The notes beneath the pieces are model-generated. The model was given only the letters and a program-made list of their open reading frames with translations. It did not search any database and was not told where the DNA came from. From the NCBI RefSeq assembly GCF_011369485.1, contig NZ_VXCA01000026.1, forward strand, positions 23,245-87,244: a stretch of 64,000 nt of DNA, in the 5' to 3' direction. Positions 46,444 through 54,334 of this stretch are shown here, piece by piece; position 1 is the first letter of the stretch; the number at the start of each line of letters is the position of its first letter. Made by a program: the position numbers and the translations under genes. The stretch comes from Pseudomonas atagonensis (GTDB taxonomy: Bacteria; Pseudomonadota; Gammaproteobacteria; Pseudomonadales; Pseudomonadaceae).

Positions 46444-48801
46444 ATGACCGCCGCCAAAAACCGCATTCTAGAGCTGCGCGCTGAACTCGATCAGCACAAC
46501 TACCGTTATCACGTCCTCGATGAGCCGAGCATTCCGGATGCCGAGTACGACCGGTTGTTCCACGAGCTCAAGGCGCTGGAAGCGGCCAACCCCGAGTTGA
46601 TCACCAGCGACTCGCCGACCCAGCGTGTCGGCAGCGTGGCACTGACGGCGTTCACCCAGGTGCGCCACGAAGTACCGATGCTCAGCCTCGGCAACGCCTT
46701 TGAAGAAACCGACATGCGCGAGTTTGATCGTCGGGTCACCGAAGGACTGGACCTGCCGGCGGGCGATCTGTTTGGCGGTGGTGCGGCGGTGGAGTACAGC
46801 TGTGAGCCGAAGCTCGATGGTTTGGCGGTCAGCCTGCTGTATCAGGACGGCGTGCTGGTACGCGGCGCCACGCGCGGCGACGGCACAACCGGTGAAGACA
46901 TCAGCGTCAACGTGCGCACGGTGCGCAACATTCCGCTGAAGCTGCACGGCGAAGGCTGGCCGGCGACGCTGGAAGTGCGCGGTGAAGTGTTTATGTCCAA
47001 GGCCGGTTTCGAGCGTCTTAATGCCTCGCAACTGGAAATCGGAGGCAAGACCTTCGCCAACCCGCGCAACGCCGCCGCCGGCAGCTTGCGTCAGCTGGAT
47101 TCGAAGATCACCGCCAACCGTCCGCTGGAATTCTGCTGCTACGGCATCGGTCAGGTTTCCCACGATATTTCCGACACCCACATCGGCAACCTCAAGCAGT
47201 TGCAGAAGTGGGGCATGCCGATCAGTCACGAACTGAAACTGGCCAAGGGCATCGGCGAGTGCCTGGATTACTACCGCGACATCGGCGAACGGCGCAACTC
47301 GCTGGCCTACGAAATCGACGGTGTGGTGTTCAAGGTCAACAGCATCGCTGATCAGCGTGAGCTGGGCTTCCGCGCCCGCGAGCCGCGTTGGGCGATCGCG
47401 CATAAATTTCCGGCGATGGAAGAACTCACCGAATTGCTCGACGTCGAGTTTCAGGTAGGCCGCACGGGGGCCGTGACTCCGGTCGCACGACTGAAACCGG
47501 TCAAGGTTGCCGGCGTCACCGTGGCCAACGCCACGCTGCACAACATGGACGAAGTCGCGCGTCTGGGCCTGATGATCGGCGACACCGTGATCATCCGTCG
47601 TGCCGGTGACGTGATTCCGCAAGTGGTGCAGGTGGTGCTGGAGCGCCGCCCGGAAAACGCACGGCCAGTGGCGATCCCCGAGAGTTGCCCGGTCTGCGGC
47701 TCGCACGTCGAGCGCACGCAACTGATCAAGCGCAGCAAAGGCAAGGAAACCGTCAGCGAAGGCGCGGTGTATCGCTGCGTCGGCCGTCTGGCCTGCGGCG
47801 CGCAACTAAAGCAGGCGATCATCCACTTCGTCTCGCGCCGCGCGATGGACATCGAAGGCCTGGGCGACAAGAGCGTCGAGCAACTGGTCGACGAAGGTCT
47901 GGTCAGCTCGCCGGCCGACCTGTACGCACTGAAGTTCGACGACATCGTCGACCTGGAAGGCTTTGCCGAGGTGTCGAGCAATAAGTTGCTGGCCGCTATC
48001 GAAGACAGCAAGAAGCCGGGGCTGGCGCGCTTCATCTATGCGCTGGGCATTCCTGATGTCGGCGAAGAAACGGCCAAGGTGTTGGCGCGCTCGCTGGGTT
48101 CGCTGGAGCGCGTTCAGCAGGCTTTGCCGCAAGTGCTGACCTACCTGCCGGATGTCGGTCTGGAGGTGGCGCACGAGATTCACAGCTTCTTCGAAGATGC
48201 GCACAACCAGCAGGTCATCACTGAGCTGCTGGGGCACGGTTTGCAGATTCAGGATCAAGGTGAGCTGGGCGCCGAATTTGCGGCGAGCACCACGCTGGGC
48301 GGTTTCCTCGACAAGCTGCACATTCCTTCGGTCGGCCCGGGTGGCGCGCAGAAACTGGCGGACAAGTTTGGCTCGCTCGAAGCGGTGATGAATGCCGACT
48401 GGCTGGACATGCGTCAGGCGCTCCCGGAGAAACAGGCAAACGCCGTGCGTGAGTTCTTCGCCTTGCCTGATAATCGTCAACTGGCCGAGGCGTCCGAGAA
48501 ACAACTGCGCGACTTCGGCATGCACTGGCAAAGCGAGAAGAAAGTCGTCGAAGGCCTGCCGCTGTCCGGCGAAACCTGGGTGCTGACCGGCAAAGTCGAG
48601 TTGATGAGCCGCGATGTCGCCAAGGAGCACCTCGAAAGCCTCGGTGCGAAAGTCGCCGGTTCCGTGTCTGCCAAGACCCATTGCGTAGTCGCCGGCCCGG
48701 GTGCTGGCTCGAAACTGACCAAGGCCAATGAACTGGGCGTGAAAGTGATGGACGAAGAAGCGTTCATCGCTTTCCTCAAAACCCACGGACTTCAGGTCTG
48801 A
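46444..48801 (+). CDS. ligA: NAD+-dependent DNA ligase
   Basis: 785 residues from the ATG at 46444 with GAGAG upstream. The adenylation domain has the catalytic lysine in EPKLDG (Lys123). An OB fold, a four-cysteine zinc finger (SCPVCGSHVERT...CVGRLACGAQ), a helix-hairpin-helix region (ALGIPDVGEETAKVLARSLGSL) and a C-terminal BRCT domain (SGETWVLTGKVELMSRDVAKEHLESLGAKVAGSVSAKTHCVVAGPGAGSKLTKA) follow. It seals nicks in replication and repair. A frameshift-free full-length copy. Confidence 0.97.
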   Translation: MTAAKNRILELRAELDQHNYRYHVLDEPSIPDAEYDRLFHELKALEAANPELITSDSPTQRVGSVALTAFTQVRHEVPMLSLGNAFEETDMREFDRRVTEGLDLPAGDLFGGGAAVEYSCEPKLDGLAVSLLYQDGVLVRGATRGDGTTGEDISVNVRTVRNIPLKLHGEGWPATLEVRGEVFMSKAGFERLNASQLEIGGKTFANPRNAAAGSLRQLDSKITANRPLEFCCYGIGQVSHDISDTHIGNLKQLQKWGMPISHELKLAKGIGECLDYYRDIGERRNSLAYEIDGVVFKVNSIADQRELGFRAREPRWAIAHKFPAMEELTELLDVEFQVGRTGAVTPVARLKPVKVAGVTVANATLHNMDEVARLGLMIGDTVIIRRAGDVIPQVVQVVLERRPENARPVAIPESCPVCGSHVERTQLIKRSKGKETVSEGAVYRCVGRLACGAQLKQAIIHFVSRRAMDIEGLGDKSVEQLVDEGLVSSPADLYALKFDDIVDLEGFAEVSSNKLLAAIEDSKKPGLARFIYALGIPDVGEETAKVLARSLGSLERVQQALPQVLTYLPDVGLEVAHEIHSFFEDAHNQQVITELLGHGLQIQDQGELGAEFAASTTLGGFLDKLHIPSVGPGGAQKLADKFGSLEAVMNADWLDMRQALPEKQANAVREFFALPDNRQLAEASEKQLRDFGMHWQSEKKVVEGLPLSGETWVLTGKVELMSRDVAKEHLESLGAKVAGSVSAKTHCVVAGPGAGSKLTKANELGVKVMDEEAFIAFLKTHGLQV

Positions 48802-48835
48802 CGCGAAACCCATGGCCTTCAGGTCTGACACAAAA
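48782..48835 (+). repeat. Tandem duplication of the ligA 3' end
   Basis: The last codons and stop of ligA (CGGACTTCAGGTCTGACGCG) are followed directly by a second diverged copy (GGCCTTCAGGTCTGACACA), period about 27 bases. Confidence 0.6.
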
Positions 48836-48839
48836 CCCT

Positions 48840-48986
48840 GTGGCGAGGGGATTTATCCCCGTTCGGCGACGCAGTCGTCGCAAAACCATACGGCTCGGTA
48901 CACCTGATTTACCGCGTTGTATGGATTTGGGGTCGCTTCGCAACCCAACGGGGCGGTGCGACGTTTCGCTAAATCCCCTCGCCACA
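48840..48986. repeat. Inverted pair of REP-type repeats
   Basis: GTGGCGAGGGGATTTATCCC at the left faces AAATCCCCTCGCCACAA at the right, like 24168-24299 and 63739-63856. Confidence 0.8.
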
Positions 48987-49077
48987 AGGGTGTTATCACC
49001 TGTTTGCGCTGTCATGGGCGGGAACGATGTTGTCTTCAGAATGATCTAGTCTTGGCAAGCCCCAGGGAGAGATCGCC

Positions 49078-50244
49078 ATGTACCGCTTTTTCGAGCAGCT
49101 CAGTTCCCGCATCGTCGCGCCGTTCATGGGCGAATCCTCACGCAACAGCAAAGTCTGGCCGTGCCGCTGCGGCCAGTCGCTGTTTTTTCGCAACAGTCAG
49201 TGCTTGGCCTGCAGCGCAGTGTTGGGTTATCAGCCTGAAGAAAGTCGCATCACCTCGCTGTCGCCCGGTACGCAGAACGGCACCTGGACGCTGGATGCCG
49301 ATCCCGGCGCGGGACTTTTTCGCCGCTGCGCCAACCTCGACACTCCGGCGGCGTGCAACTGGTTGCTGCCTGACAGCGTGGACAACGCCTTGTGCGTCGC
49401 CTGCAGCCTGAATCGCACCATCCCTGACCTGTCCGACCCGGATAACCCAGAACGCTGGCGCAAAGTCGAAATCGCCAAGCGGCGCCTGGTCGCGCAACTG
49501 ATCACCCTCGGTTTGCAGGTCATCCCGAAAAGCGTGGACGAGGATGCCGGTCTGGCTTTCGATTTCATCGGCGTCGACCTCGAGGGCAATGCGCCCATGA
49601 CCGGTCATGCCAATGGCTTGATCACCCTCGACATCAAAGAGGCCGACGACGCCCATCGCGAGCAGGTGCGGGCGGCGATGCATGAACCCTATCGCACGTT
49701 ACTCGGGCATTTTCGCCACGAAGTCGGGCATTACTACTGGGATCGACTGATCGCCAACGGCCCGTGGCTCGACGCCTTCCGCAACCTGTTCGGCGACGAG
49801 CGCGCCAGTTACGCCGAAGCGCTCGACCGCCATTACCGGCAAGGCGCGCCGCTGGACTGGACGCAGCGCTACGTCAGTGCCTACGCGACCATGCACCCGT
49901 GGGAAGACTGGGCAGAAACCTGGGCGCATTACCTGCACATGATGGACGCGGTGGACACGGCGCTGGGCTTCGGCATGAGCGCGCGGGAAATGGATTTCGA
50001 CTACCAGCCGTTTCCCGCCAGCACCCTGTACGAGCCGGAACACCCCGGCGGCGAGGCGTTCCTGTCGTTCGTCAACGCGTGGATCGAACTGGCCGGAATG
50101 CTCAATGAGTTGTCCCGCAGTATGGGCCAGCCGGATTTCTACCCGTTCGTGCTGCCGGCGGCGGCCATTGCCAAGCTGCACTTCATTCACCTGGTGATCC
50201 AGCAGGCGGGCGGCAGGGCGGACGAGGTGTTGCAGGCGCAATAG
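49078..50244 (+). CDS. Putative zinc-binding metallopeptidase (DUF2248 type)
   Basis: 388 residues. An N-terminal zinc ribbon (CRCGQSLFFRNSQCLACSAVLGY) is followed by further paired cysteines (CANL...CVACS), and a zincin-like HExxH motif in GHFRHEVGHYYWDRLI (about residue 220) with a downstream acidic segment (HPWEDWAETWAHYLHM) that could supply the third ligand. This is the pattern of the uncharacterised 'putative zinc-binding metallopeptidase' family. No signal peptide, so cytoplasmic. Substrate unknown. It is followed by the SRP RNA gene on the same strand. Confidence 0.82.
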   Translation: MYRFFEQLSSRIVAPFMGESSRNSKVWPCRCGQSLFFRNSQCLACSAVLGYQPEESRITSLSPGTQNGTWTLDADPGAGLFRRCANLDTPAACNWLLPDSVDNALCVACSLNRTIPDLSDPDNPERWRKVEIAKRRLVAQLITLGLQVIPKSVDEDAGLAFDFIGVDLEGNAPMTGHANGLITLDIKEADDAHREQVRAAMHEPYRTLLGHFRHEVGHYYWDRLIANGPWLDAFRNLFGDERASYAEALDRHYRQGAPLDWTQRYVSAYATMHPWEDWAETWAHYLHMMDAVDTALGFGMSAREMDFDYQPFPASTLYEPEHPGGEAFLSFVNAWIELAGMLNELSRSMGQPDFYPFVLPAAAIAKLHFIHLVIQQAGGRADEVLQAQ

Positions 50245-50347
50245 CAAGTGCTTGAAGCCCTTGATGTTTTTAATCTGAAACCAACGGTTGTAACTTCGTC
50301 TCAGATAGGTACAATGGCGCGGCTCGCCGACAGGCAAGCATCGTTAT

Positions 50348-50457
50348 GGTGACCCTATCGGTCCCCCCGCAACGATTACCCGTGAACCTGGTCAGAGCCG
50401 GAAGGCAGCAGCCACAGCGGGAACATTGTGTGCCGGGGTGTGGCTGGTAGGGTTACC
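50348..50457 (+). ncRNA. ffs: Bacterial small signal recognition particle RNA (4.5S RNA)
   Basis: The conserved apical segment GTCAGAGCCGGAAGGCAGCA and the returning strand GTGTGCCGGGGTGTGGCTGG are present, and the ends pair (GGTGACCCT / AGGGTTACC). This is the Ffh-binding hairpin of the SRP RNA. The GGAAGGCAGCA tetraloop region is intact. It is followed by a terminator at 50489. Confidence 0.95.
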
Positions 50458-50488
50458 ACCTTAACGAACAATCGAATGCTTCAAACAG

Positions 50489-50521
50489 AACTGCATGGGT
50501 TTCGCCCACTGCGGTTTTTTT
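50489..50521 (+). terminator. Terminator after ffs
   Basis: AACTGCATGGG pairs with CCCACTGCGGTT (one or two mismatches) and T7 follows. Confidence 0.8.
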
Positions 50522-50692
50522 GTGCCTGTGATTTGTCGGAGCACGCAAAATCTTCCTGTAGGAAAGTCCCATCTCGCAACGCCGCCATATGAAGTGAAAT
50601 GTCCTCCCTGTCTTGCACGTGCTTTTAACCATCGCGGATGAAGGCTGTCATACTCCGTTACCCAGTATTGAAAACTAGTCTAAGTGGGTGAA

Positions 50693-50965
50693 ATGGAAAA
50701 CTCGACCCAAGCAAAAATTCGGGACTGGCAGCTACGCCGTCTAGAGATCAAGGAGCAGATGCAATTGCATCCCGAAAAAACCCTTGAGCTTTCGAGGGTG
50801 CTTGATCTCATGGACGAAGAACATGCTGCGATTCTAAGTGGTGCAACCGCTAGCAAGCGCGCGGATCAACCTCAGCAAGACATGTCACAAACACCGAATG
50901 GGAAAGCCACAAGAGCGCCTTCGTTTGGTTGGTACGTGCCTTTGACGGCCTTCTCACGGACATAG
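50693..50965 (+). CDS. Small protein of unknown function
   Basis: 90 residues from the ATG at 50693 (a GTG at 50684 is possible). The first 55 residues are strongly helical and charged (MENSTQAKIRDWQLRRLEIKEQMQLHPEKTLELSRVLDLMDEEHAAIL). The last 25 are of different, low-complexity character and may be read-through into non-coding sequence. I do not recognise the family. It stands at the left edge of the AT-richer block that also holds the PAAR effector, so it could be part of the same acquired segment. It may not be expressed. Confidence 0.45.
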   Translation: MENSTQAKIRDWQLRRLEIKEQMQLHPEKTLELSRVLDLMDEEHAAILSGATASKRADQPQQDMSQTPNGKATRAPSFGWYVPLTAFSRT

Positions 50966-51147
50966 TGGCCAACGCAGCCAGCCGCAGAGTTGCAGGAGGC
51001 AGTACCTGAAAGCCTGTTGCAGGCAGGCCGGCATCCACAGAAACTGAAGTTGTGTCCTCAGGCAATTCTTGCCTCAAGATCGGACTTTTCCTAAAGACCA
51101 CCCGCCGAAGCGTGCGGTACCATCGCGGCGCCTGCAACACGCTTTCG

Positions 51148-51172
51148 CCTCCAATGACGGAGGTTTTATTTT
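51148..51172 (+). terminator. Terminator-like hairpin upstream of the PAAR gene
   Basis: CCTCC-AATGAC-GGAGG followed by TTTTATTTT. It is 18 bases before the PAAR gene's start and no gene directly precedes it. The stem is only 5 bp. Confidence 0.5.
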
Positions 51173-51189
51173 CGACACAAGGACGACGA

Positions 51190-52332
51190 ATGATTTCTTC
51201 TGCTCGATTGGGAGACAAGCATGTCTGCCCATTTCCGGGACACGGTACAACCCCAATCGCGTCTGCATCTGCTGATACAAATATCAATTTCATGGGGTCC
51301 GCTCGTGTGGGCGATTCCTGTGGGTGCGGCGCTGTCATCACCACGGGATTTCCATCGATTCTGGTAAATGGCCGTCCTATGGCTCATTTAGGAAGTCCTA
51401 CCAGTCACGGCGGAACGATCATCACCGGATCAGGTGATGTCGGTGGTGGCTTCGTCTTGGGGGACGCAGGAGGGGCAACAATCATCAACTTCATGGCGCT
51501 GGGAGCGATTCGTCCAAACGGCACGGTAGACGAGGAAAAAATGGCCACGCTACTCGCCGATCCGCGGTTGAAAGATAAGGCTGTAGCGGCCAACGCACTT
51601 GTACATACTGGCACTCCACCCCCGGAACAGCAGGCAGAGAGCGTGCAGTCTCCTGTATGCGACCATCCTGACCAGATGGAACCGGTGGCTAACTATATCG
51701 CTGCTGAGATGAATCGAAACATCCTGAGCTCTGAGGTTTCAGCGATGCAAAAGCTCTATAGCTATGATCCGGCTTCACCGGACAGGAAGCCTCCGCTATT
51801 CAAGGGGGAGGGCGGTCCAACTTCCCGTCTACTCGGCAGTTACATGGATATAGCCGCAGCGTGGGCAATCTGGGCAGGTAAAGTAGGCCCGAGAATGGAC
51901 TGGGACCATAAGCCGAAGTTGCGCAAACTCTTTGTTGGCGTTTATCACAAACAGGGAGGCTACGATTACTTCTACGACATCTGGTCGAACATCCATTATG
52001 GGTATGTCGGAGTCGTAGCGGGCATGTCAGAGAGCGAACTGTTGGATGGAGCCGGGGCTGCGCAGTTTTTGTCAGATGCCGCCACCAAAGCTGGCGAGTT
52101 GAGCAGGCCGGAGGAGGAGAGAGTCCATCCCGGTCCGCATACGACGGCGAGCCCGTGGTATGAACCGCGATCCTGGGATGATGTTGCCGATAGAGTATCA
52201 ATTCAAATCGGGATGAGGCTCGCCAAGCAGTATCCTGCAGGTGGAGTGACCGCGAAGATGATCATGGATGAAGTTGTAGCAATACCACCAGAGAACTGGG
52301 GAGATGGAGTTCGTGCTCACAAATGTCAGTAA
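51190..52332 (+). CDS. PAAR-domain polymorphic toxin, type-44-like C-terminal domain
   Basis: 380 residues from the ATG at 51190, chosen because AAGGACGA lies at 51179-51186. Residues about 1-100 form a PAAR spike domain (ARLGDKHVCPFPGHG, GSARVGDSCGCGAVITTGFPSILVNGRPMAHLGSPTSHGG). PAAR tips a type VI secretion spike. Residues about 215-360 resemble the type 44 polymorphic toxin domain (Ntox44), with WDHKPK at 238-243, DIWSNIHYGYVG at 263-274, LLDGAGAAQ at 284-292 and SWDDVADR at 328-335. The activity of this domain is not established from sequence. A candidate immunity gene overlaps its 3' end. No T6SS genes are nearby, so this is an orphan effector. Confidence 0.85.
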   Translation: MISSARLGDKHVCPFPGHGTTPIASASADTNINFMGSARVGDSCGCGAVITTGFPSILVNGRPMAHLGSPTSHGGTIITGSGDVGGGFVLGDAGGATIINFMALGAIRPNGTVDEEKMATLLADPRLKDKAVAANALVHTGTPPPEQQAESVQSPVCDHPDQMEPVANYIAAEMNRNILSSEVSAMQKLYSYDPASPDRKPPLFKGEGGPTSRLLGSYMDIAAAWAIWAGKVGPRMDWDHKPKLRKLFVGVYHKQGGYDYFYDIWSNIHYGYVGVVAGMSESELLDGAGAAQFLSDAATKAGELSRPEEERVHPGPHTTASPWYEPRSWDDVADRVSIQIGMRLAKQYPAGGVTAKMIMDEVVAIPPENWGDGVRAHKCQ

Positions 52333-52732
52333 GAGTCGCACATGGTTGATGCGGATACTCTGGATACCGGTAGCGTATTTAGTGATCACTCACTGGGACA
52401 TAGCTTTGCCGACGGTGAATGTTCACTACTCTAAAGCAGGGCGGGACGAGTTTCGGTATATCTGGAACGTGCAGGATCGCATTTACAAAGGCGGGATGCT
52501 TCCAGGTGGGGGGGCGATGGATAATGGCGTCCTTTTCCCCGACGACGAATTCTTTATGGAGTTTTCGTGGTGGAGCAACAAAGGTGGTCGTAATCATTGC
52601 ATCAGCATCACTCCCAAATGGCCAAACACGAACATCTATCTCGACGCAGACGGCAACATTGATATGCGGAAAGAAAGTGGTACTGACGCAGATCGTTTGA
52701 AGGAGTGCCAGTGGGATTTGGCCAAGCCCTGA
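52304..52732 (+). CDS. Candidate immunity protein for the PAAR toxin
   Basis: 142 residues if started at the ATG 52304, which overlaps the toxin's last 29 bases. A GTG at 52313 has a better spaced GGGGAG. It has one N-terminal membrane helix (WLMRILWIPVAYLVITHW) and a periplasmic-type domain rich in aromatic residues (FRYIWNVQDRIYKGG, FFMEFSWWSNKGG). I do not recognise a named family. The overlap with the toxin gene, the small size and the AT-rich composition make cognate immunity the natural inference; periplasmic exposure would suit a toxin delivered by T6SS. Confidence 0.6.
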   Translation: MEFVLTNVSKSRTWLMRILWIPVAYLVITHWDIALPTVNVHYSKAGRDEFRYIWNVQDRIYKGGMLPGGGAMDNGVLFPDDEFFMEFSWWSNKGGRNHCISITPKWPNTNIYLDADGNIDMRKESGTDADRLKECQWDLAKP

Positions 52733-52886
52733 TCGACCAGTGTTCCTAAAATCGTTTCGATGATGGCAACTGGCCTTGCGTCGTTACGGCCAGTTCTAGA
52801 GAATCACCTCGCTCCAAATCGCCGGACAACATCGGCGAACGTTTGCAATGCAGTAATGGAAACTCGACTATCAGAGGAAGAAAGGC

Positions 52887-53375
52887 GTGAAAAAACTGTT
52901 CAAATGGGTCGGCATCATCATCGGTGTTCTGTTCGTCATCGGTTTCATCAGCAACGCGATGAAATCTCCAGAGCAGAAACAAGCTGAGGCGGTGGCACTT
53001 GCCGACGCGAAAAAGGCCCGCGCGCAAGCAGAGCTGGAAAAGGCAAAACAGGAGCTGGCAGCTACGCCAACTGTGACGGCTGGTGACATCGCCGTTGCAT
53101 ACAACGACAACACCGTTGCTGCTGATCAGAAGTTTAAAGGTAAAAAATTCAAAGTCTCGGGCACTGTCACAGACATCAACACTGATTTTATGGGCAACCC
53201 GTATCTCACGTTGCGCGGCGGTGTGAATCAGTTCATGGAACCGCAGTTTTCCTTCGAGAAGAGTGATGCTAATGCACTTGCTTCACTCAAAAAGGGTACG
53301 AAGGTCACTTTGCTGTGTGTCGGAAAGGGTGACGTAGCCAAGATCCCAATGTCAGGTTCTTGCGCTCTGCTTTGA
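52887..53375 (+). CDS. Membrane-anchored OB-fold (tRNA_anti-like) protein
   Basis: 162 residues from a GTG at 52887 preceded by AGAGGAAG. An N-terminal membrane helix (VGIIIGVLFVIGFISNAM) is followed by an Ala/Lys/Glu coiled segment (about 27-60) and a C-terminal OB fold (GDIAVAYNDNTVAADQKFKGKKFKVSGTVTDINTDFMGNPYLTLRGG...KGTKVTLLCVGKGDVAK). This is the pattern of the tRNA_anti-like family, often found with mobile or accessory genes. The function is unknown. A terminator follows. Confidence 0.75.
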   Translation: MKKLFKWVGIIIGVLFVIGFISNAMKSPEQKQAEAVALADAKKARAQAELEKAKQELAATPTVTAGDIAVAYNDNTVAADQKFKGKKFKVSGTVTDINTDFMGNPYLTLRGGVNQFMEPQFSFEKSDANALASLKKGTKVTLLCVGKGDVAKIPMSGSCALL

Positions 53376-53395
53376 TTTGTTCGGTGAATACGAGG

Positions 53396-53424
53396 AAGGG
53401 ACTCATTTTATGAGTCCCTTTTTT
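53396..53424 (+). terminator. Terminator after the OB-fold gene
   Basis: AAGGGACTCA-TTTTA-TGAGTCCCTT followed by TTTT. Confidence 0.9.
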
Positions 53425-53439
53425 GTTTTCGTCAGAGGC

Positions 53440-54189
53440 TCACGGTTCGCTACCCGAGCTGCCGGTATACAACCGGATAATCTCATCAATCTCCCCCGAC
53501 ATTTTCATCCGCAGCAACGTGCGTAAAATCCGCTGCACCGGCACCTTCGGATCATTCCTCACGTAGCAGCCGACCTTCTGTTCCTGCAGCACCGCGACCC
53601 CTTGCAGTTGTTGCTCAGGCATCAGCCGCTGATTGAACCAGTCCAGCGTCCATTGATTGCTCACCGCGTAGCGATAGCGCCCGGCCAGCAGTTTCTCCAG
53701 CACTTGTTCCTGATTGCGCGCATCTTCGCGTTGCAGTCGGTCGGCATCGAACAGCGGCTGCAGGGTGGGGTAGGTGTAGCCCAGAACGGTGCCGATGGAT
53801 TGGCGGGGCAGGTTGGCGGGATCGGCGCTGGTGGGTTGATCCTTGCGGCTGATCAACAGATCACGCTGAAACAGCAGCGGAATGCTCCAGATGTAATCCC
53901 CCGACTGATTCGGCAGCCACGATTGCGCGGCGTAGCAGCGTACGTCGATCTCGCCGTGCTCCATGGCGCTCTGTACCCGCGCGCGGGGCAGGACGTGAAA
54001 TTGCGCTGGCGCGCCGACCTGGGTGGCCAGGCTGAGCATCAGGTCGTAGAGAATGCCCTGGGTCGGGCGACCGCGTTCGAACTGCACCATCGGCATCGCC
54101 CAGCTATCGGGCATGGCAAAGCGCAACGGCGGTTGCGCTGCCGCCACGCTCAGGCTGATTCCCAGCAGTGCCCCAAAGGCCCAACGCAT
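53440..54189 (-). CDS. Periplasmic solute-binding protein, family 3 type
   Basis: 249 residues. The signal peptide MRWAFGALLGISLSVAAA is probably cut before QPPLRF. The body follows the SBP_bac_3 fold (PLRFAMPDSWAMPMVQFERGRPTQGILYDLMLSLATQVG; ARVQSAMEHGEIDVRCYAAQSW; SIGTVLGYTYPTLQPLF). There is no permease or ATPase nearby, so it is either an orphan binding protein or a signalling/adhesion relative. It is divergent from dnaX. Confidence 0.82.
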   Translation of the reverse strand: MRWAFGALLGISLSVAAAQPPLRFAMPDSWAMPMVQFERGRPTQGILYDLMLSLATQVGAPAQFHVLPRARVQSAMEHGEIDVRCYAAQSWLPNQSGDYIWSIPLLFQRDLLISRKDQPTSADPANLPRQSIGTVLGYTYPTLQPLFDADRLQREDARNQEQVLEKLLAGRYRYAVSNQWTLDWFNQRLMPEQQLQGVAVLQEQKVGCYVRNDPKVPVQRILRTLLRMKMSGEIDEIIRLYTGSSGSEP

Positions 54190-54334
54190 AAATGCTCCGG
54201 TAATTCCCCATCCCGAGCCGATAAAAGCCTCTGCTCATGCAGCTTAGCCACATTAGACGAGGACACCGGATGCAATTTTGCCCTTGCTCCGCTAGCATTA
54301 GCCGCTTCAGCTTCCTTCGTTGCGACGGTTTTCG

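Noticed and set aside
51148..51172. Hairpin CCTCC-AATGAC-GGAGG whose loop also has A1 and G4, as a possible further ANTAR element
   Set aside because: It is single, lacks a second hexaloop hairpin, and is followed by its own T-rich tract; a small terminator is the simpler reading.
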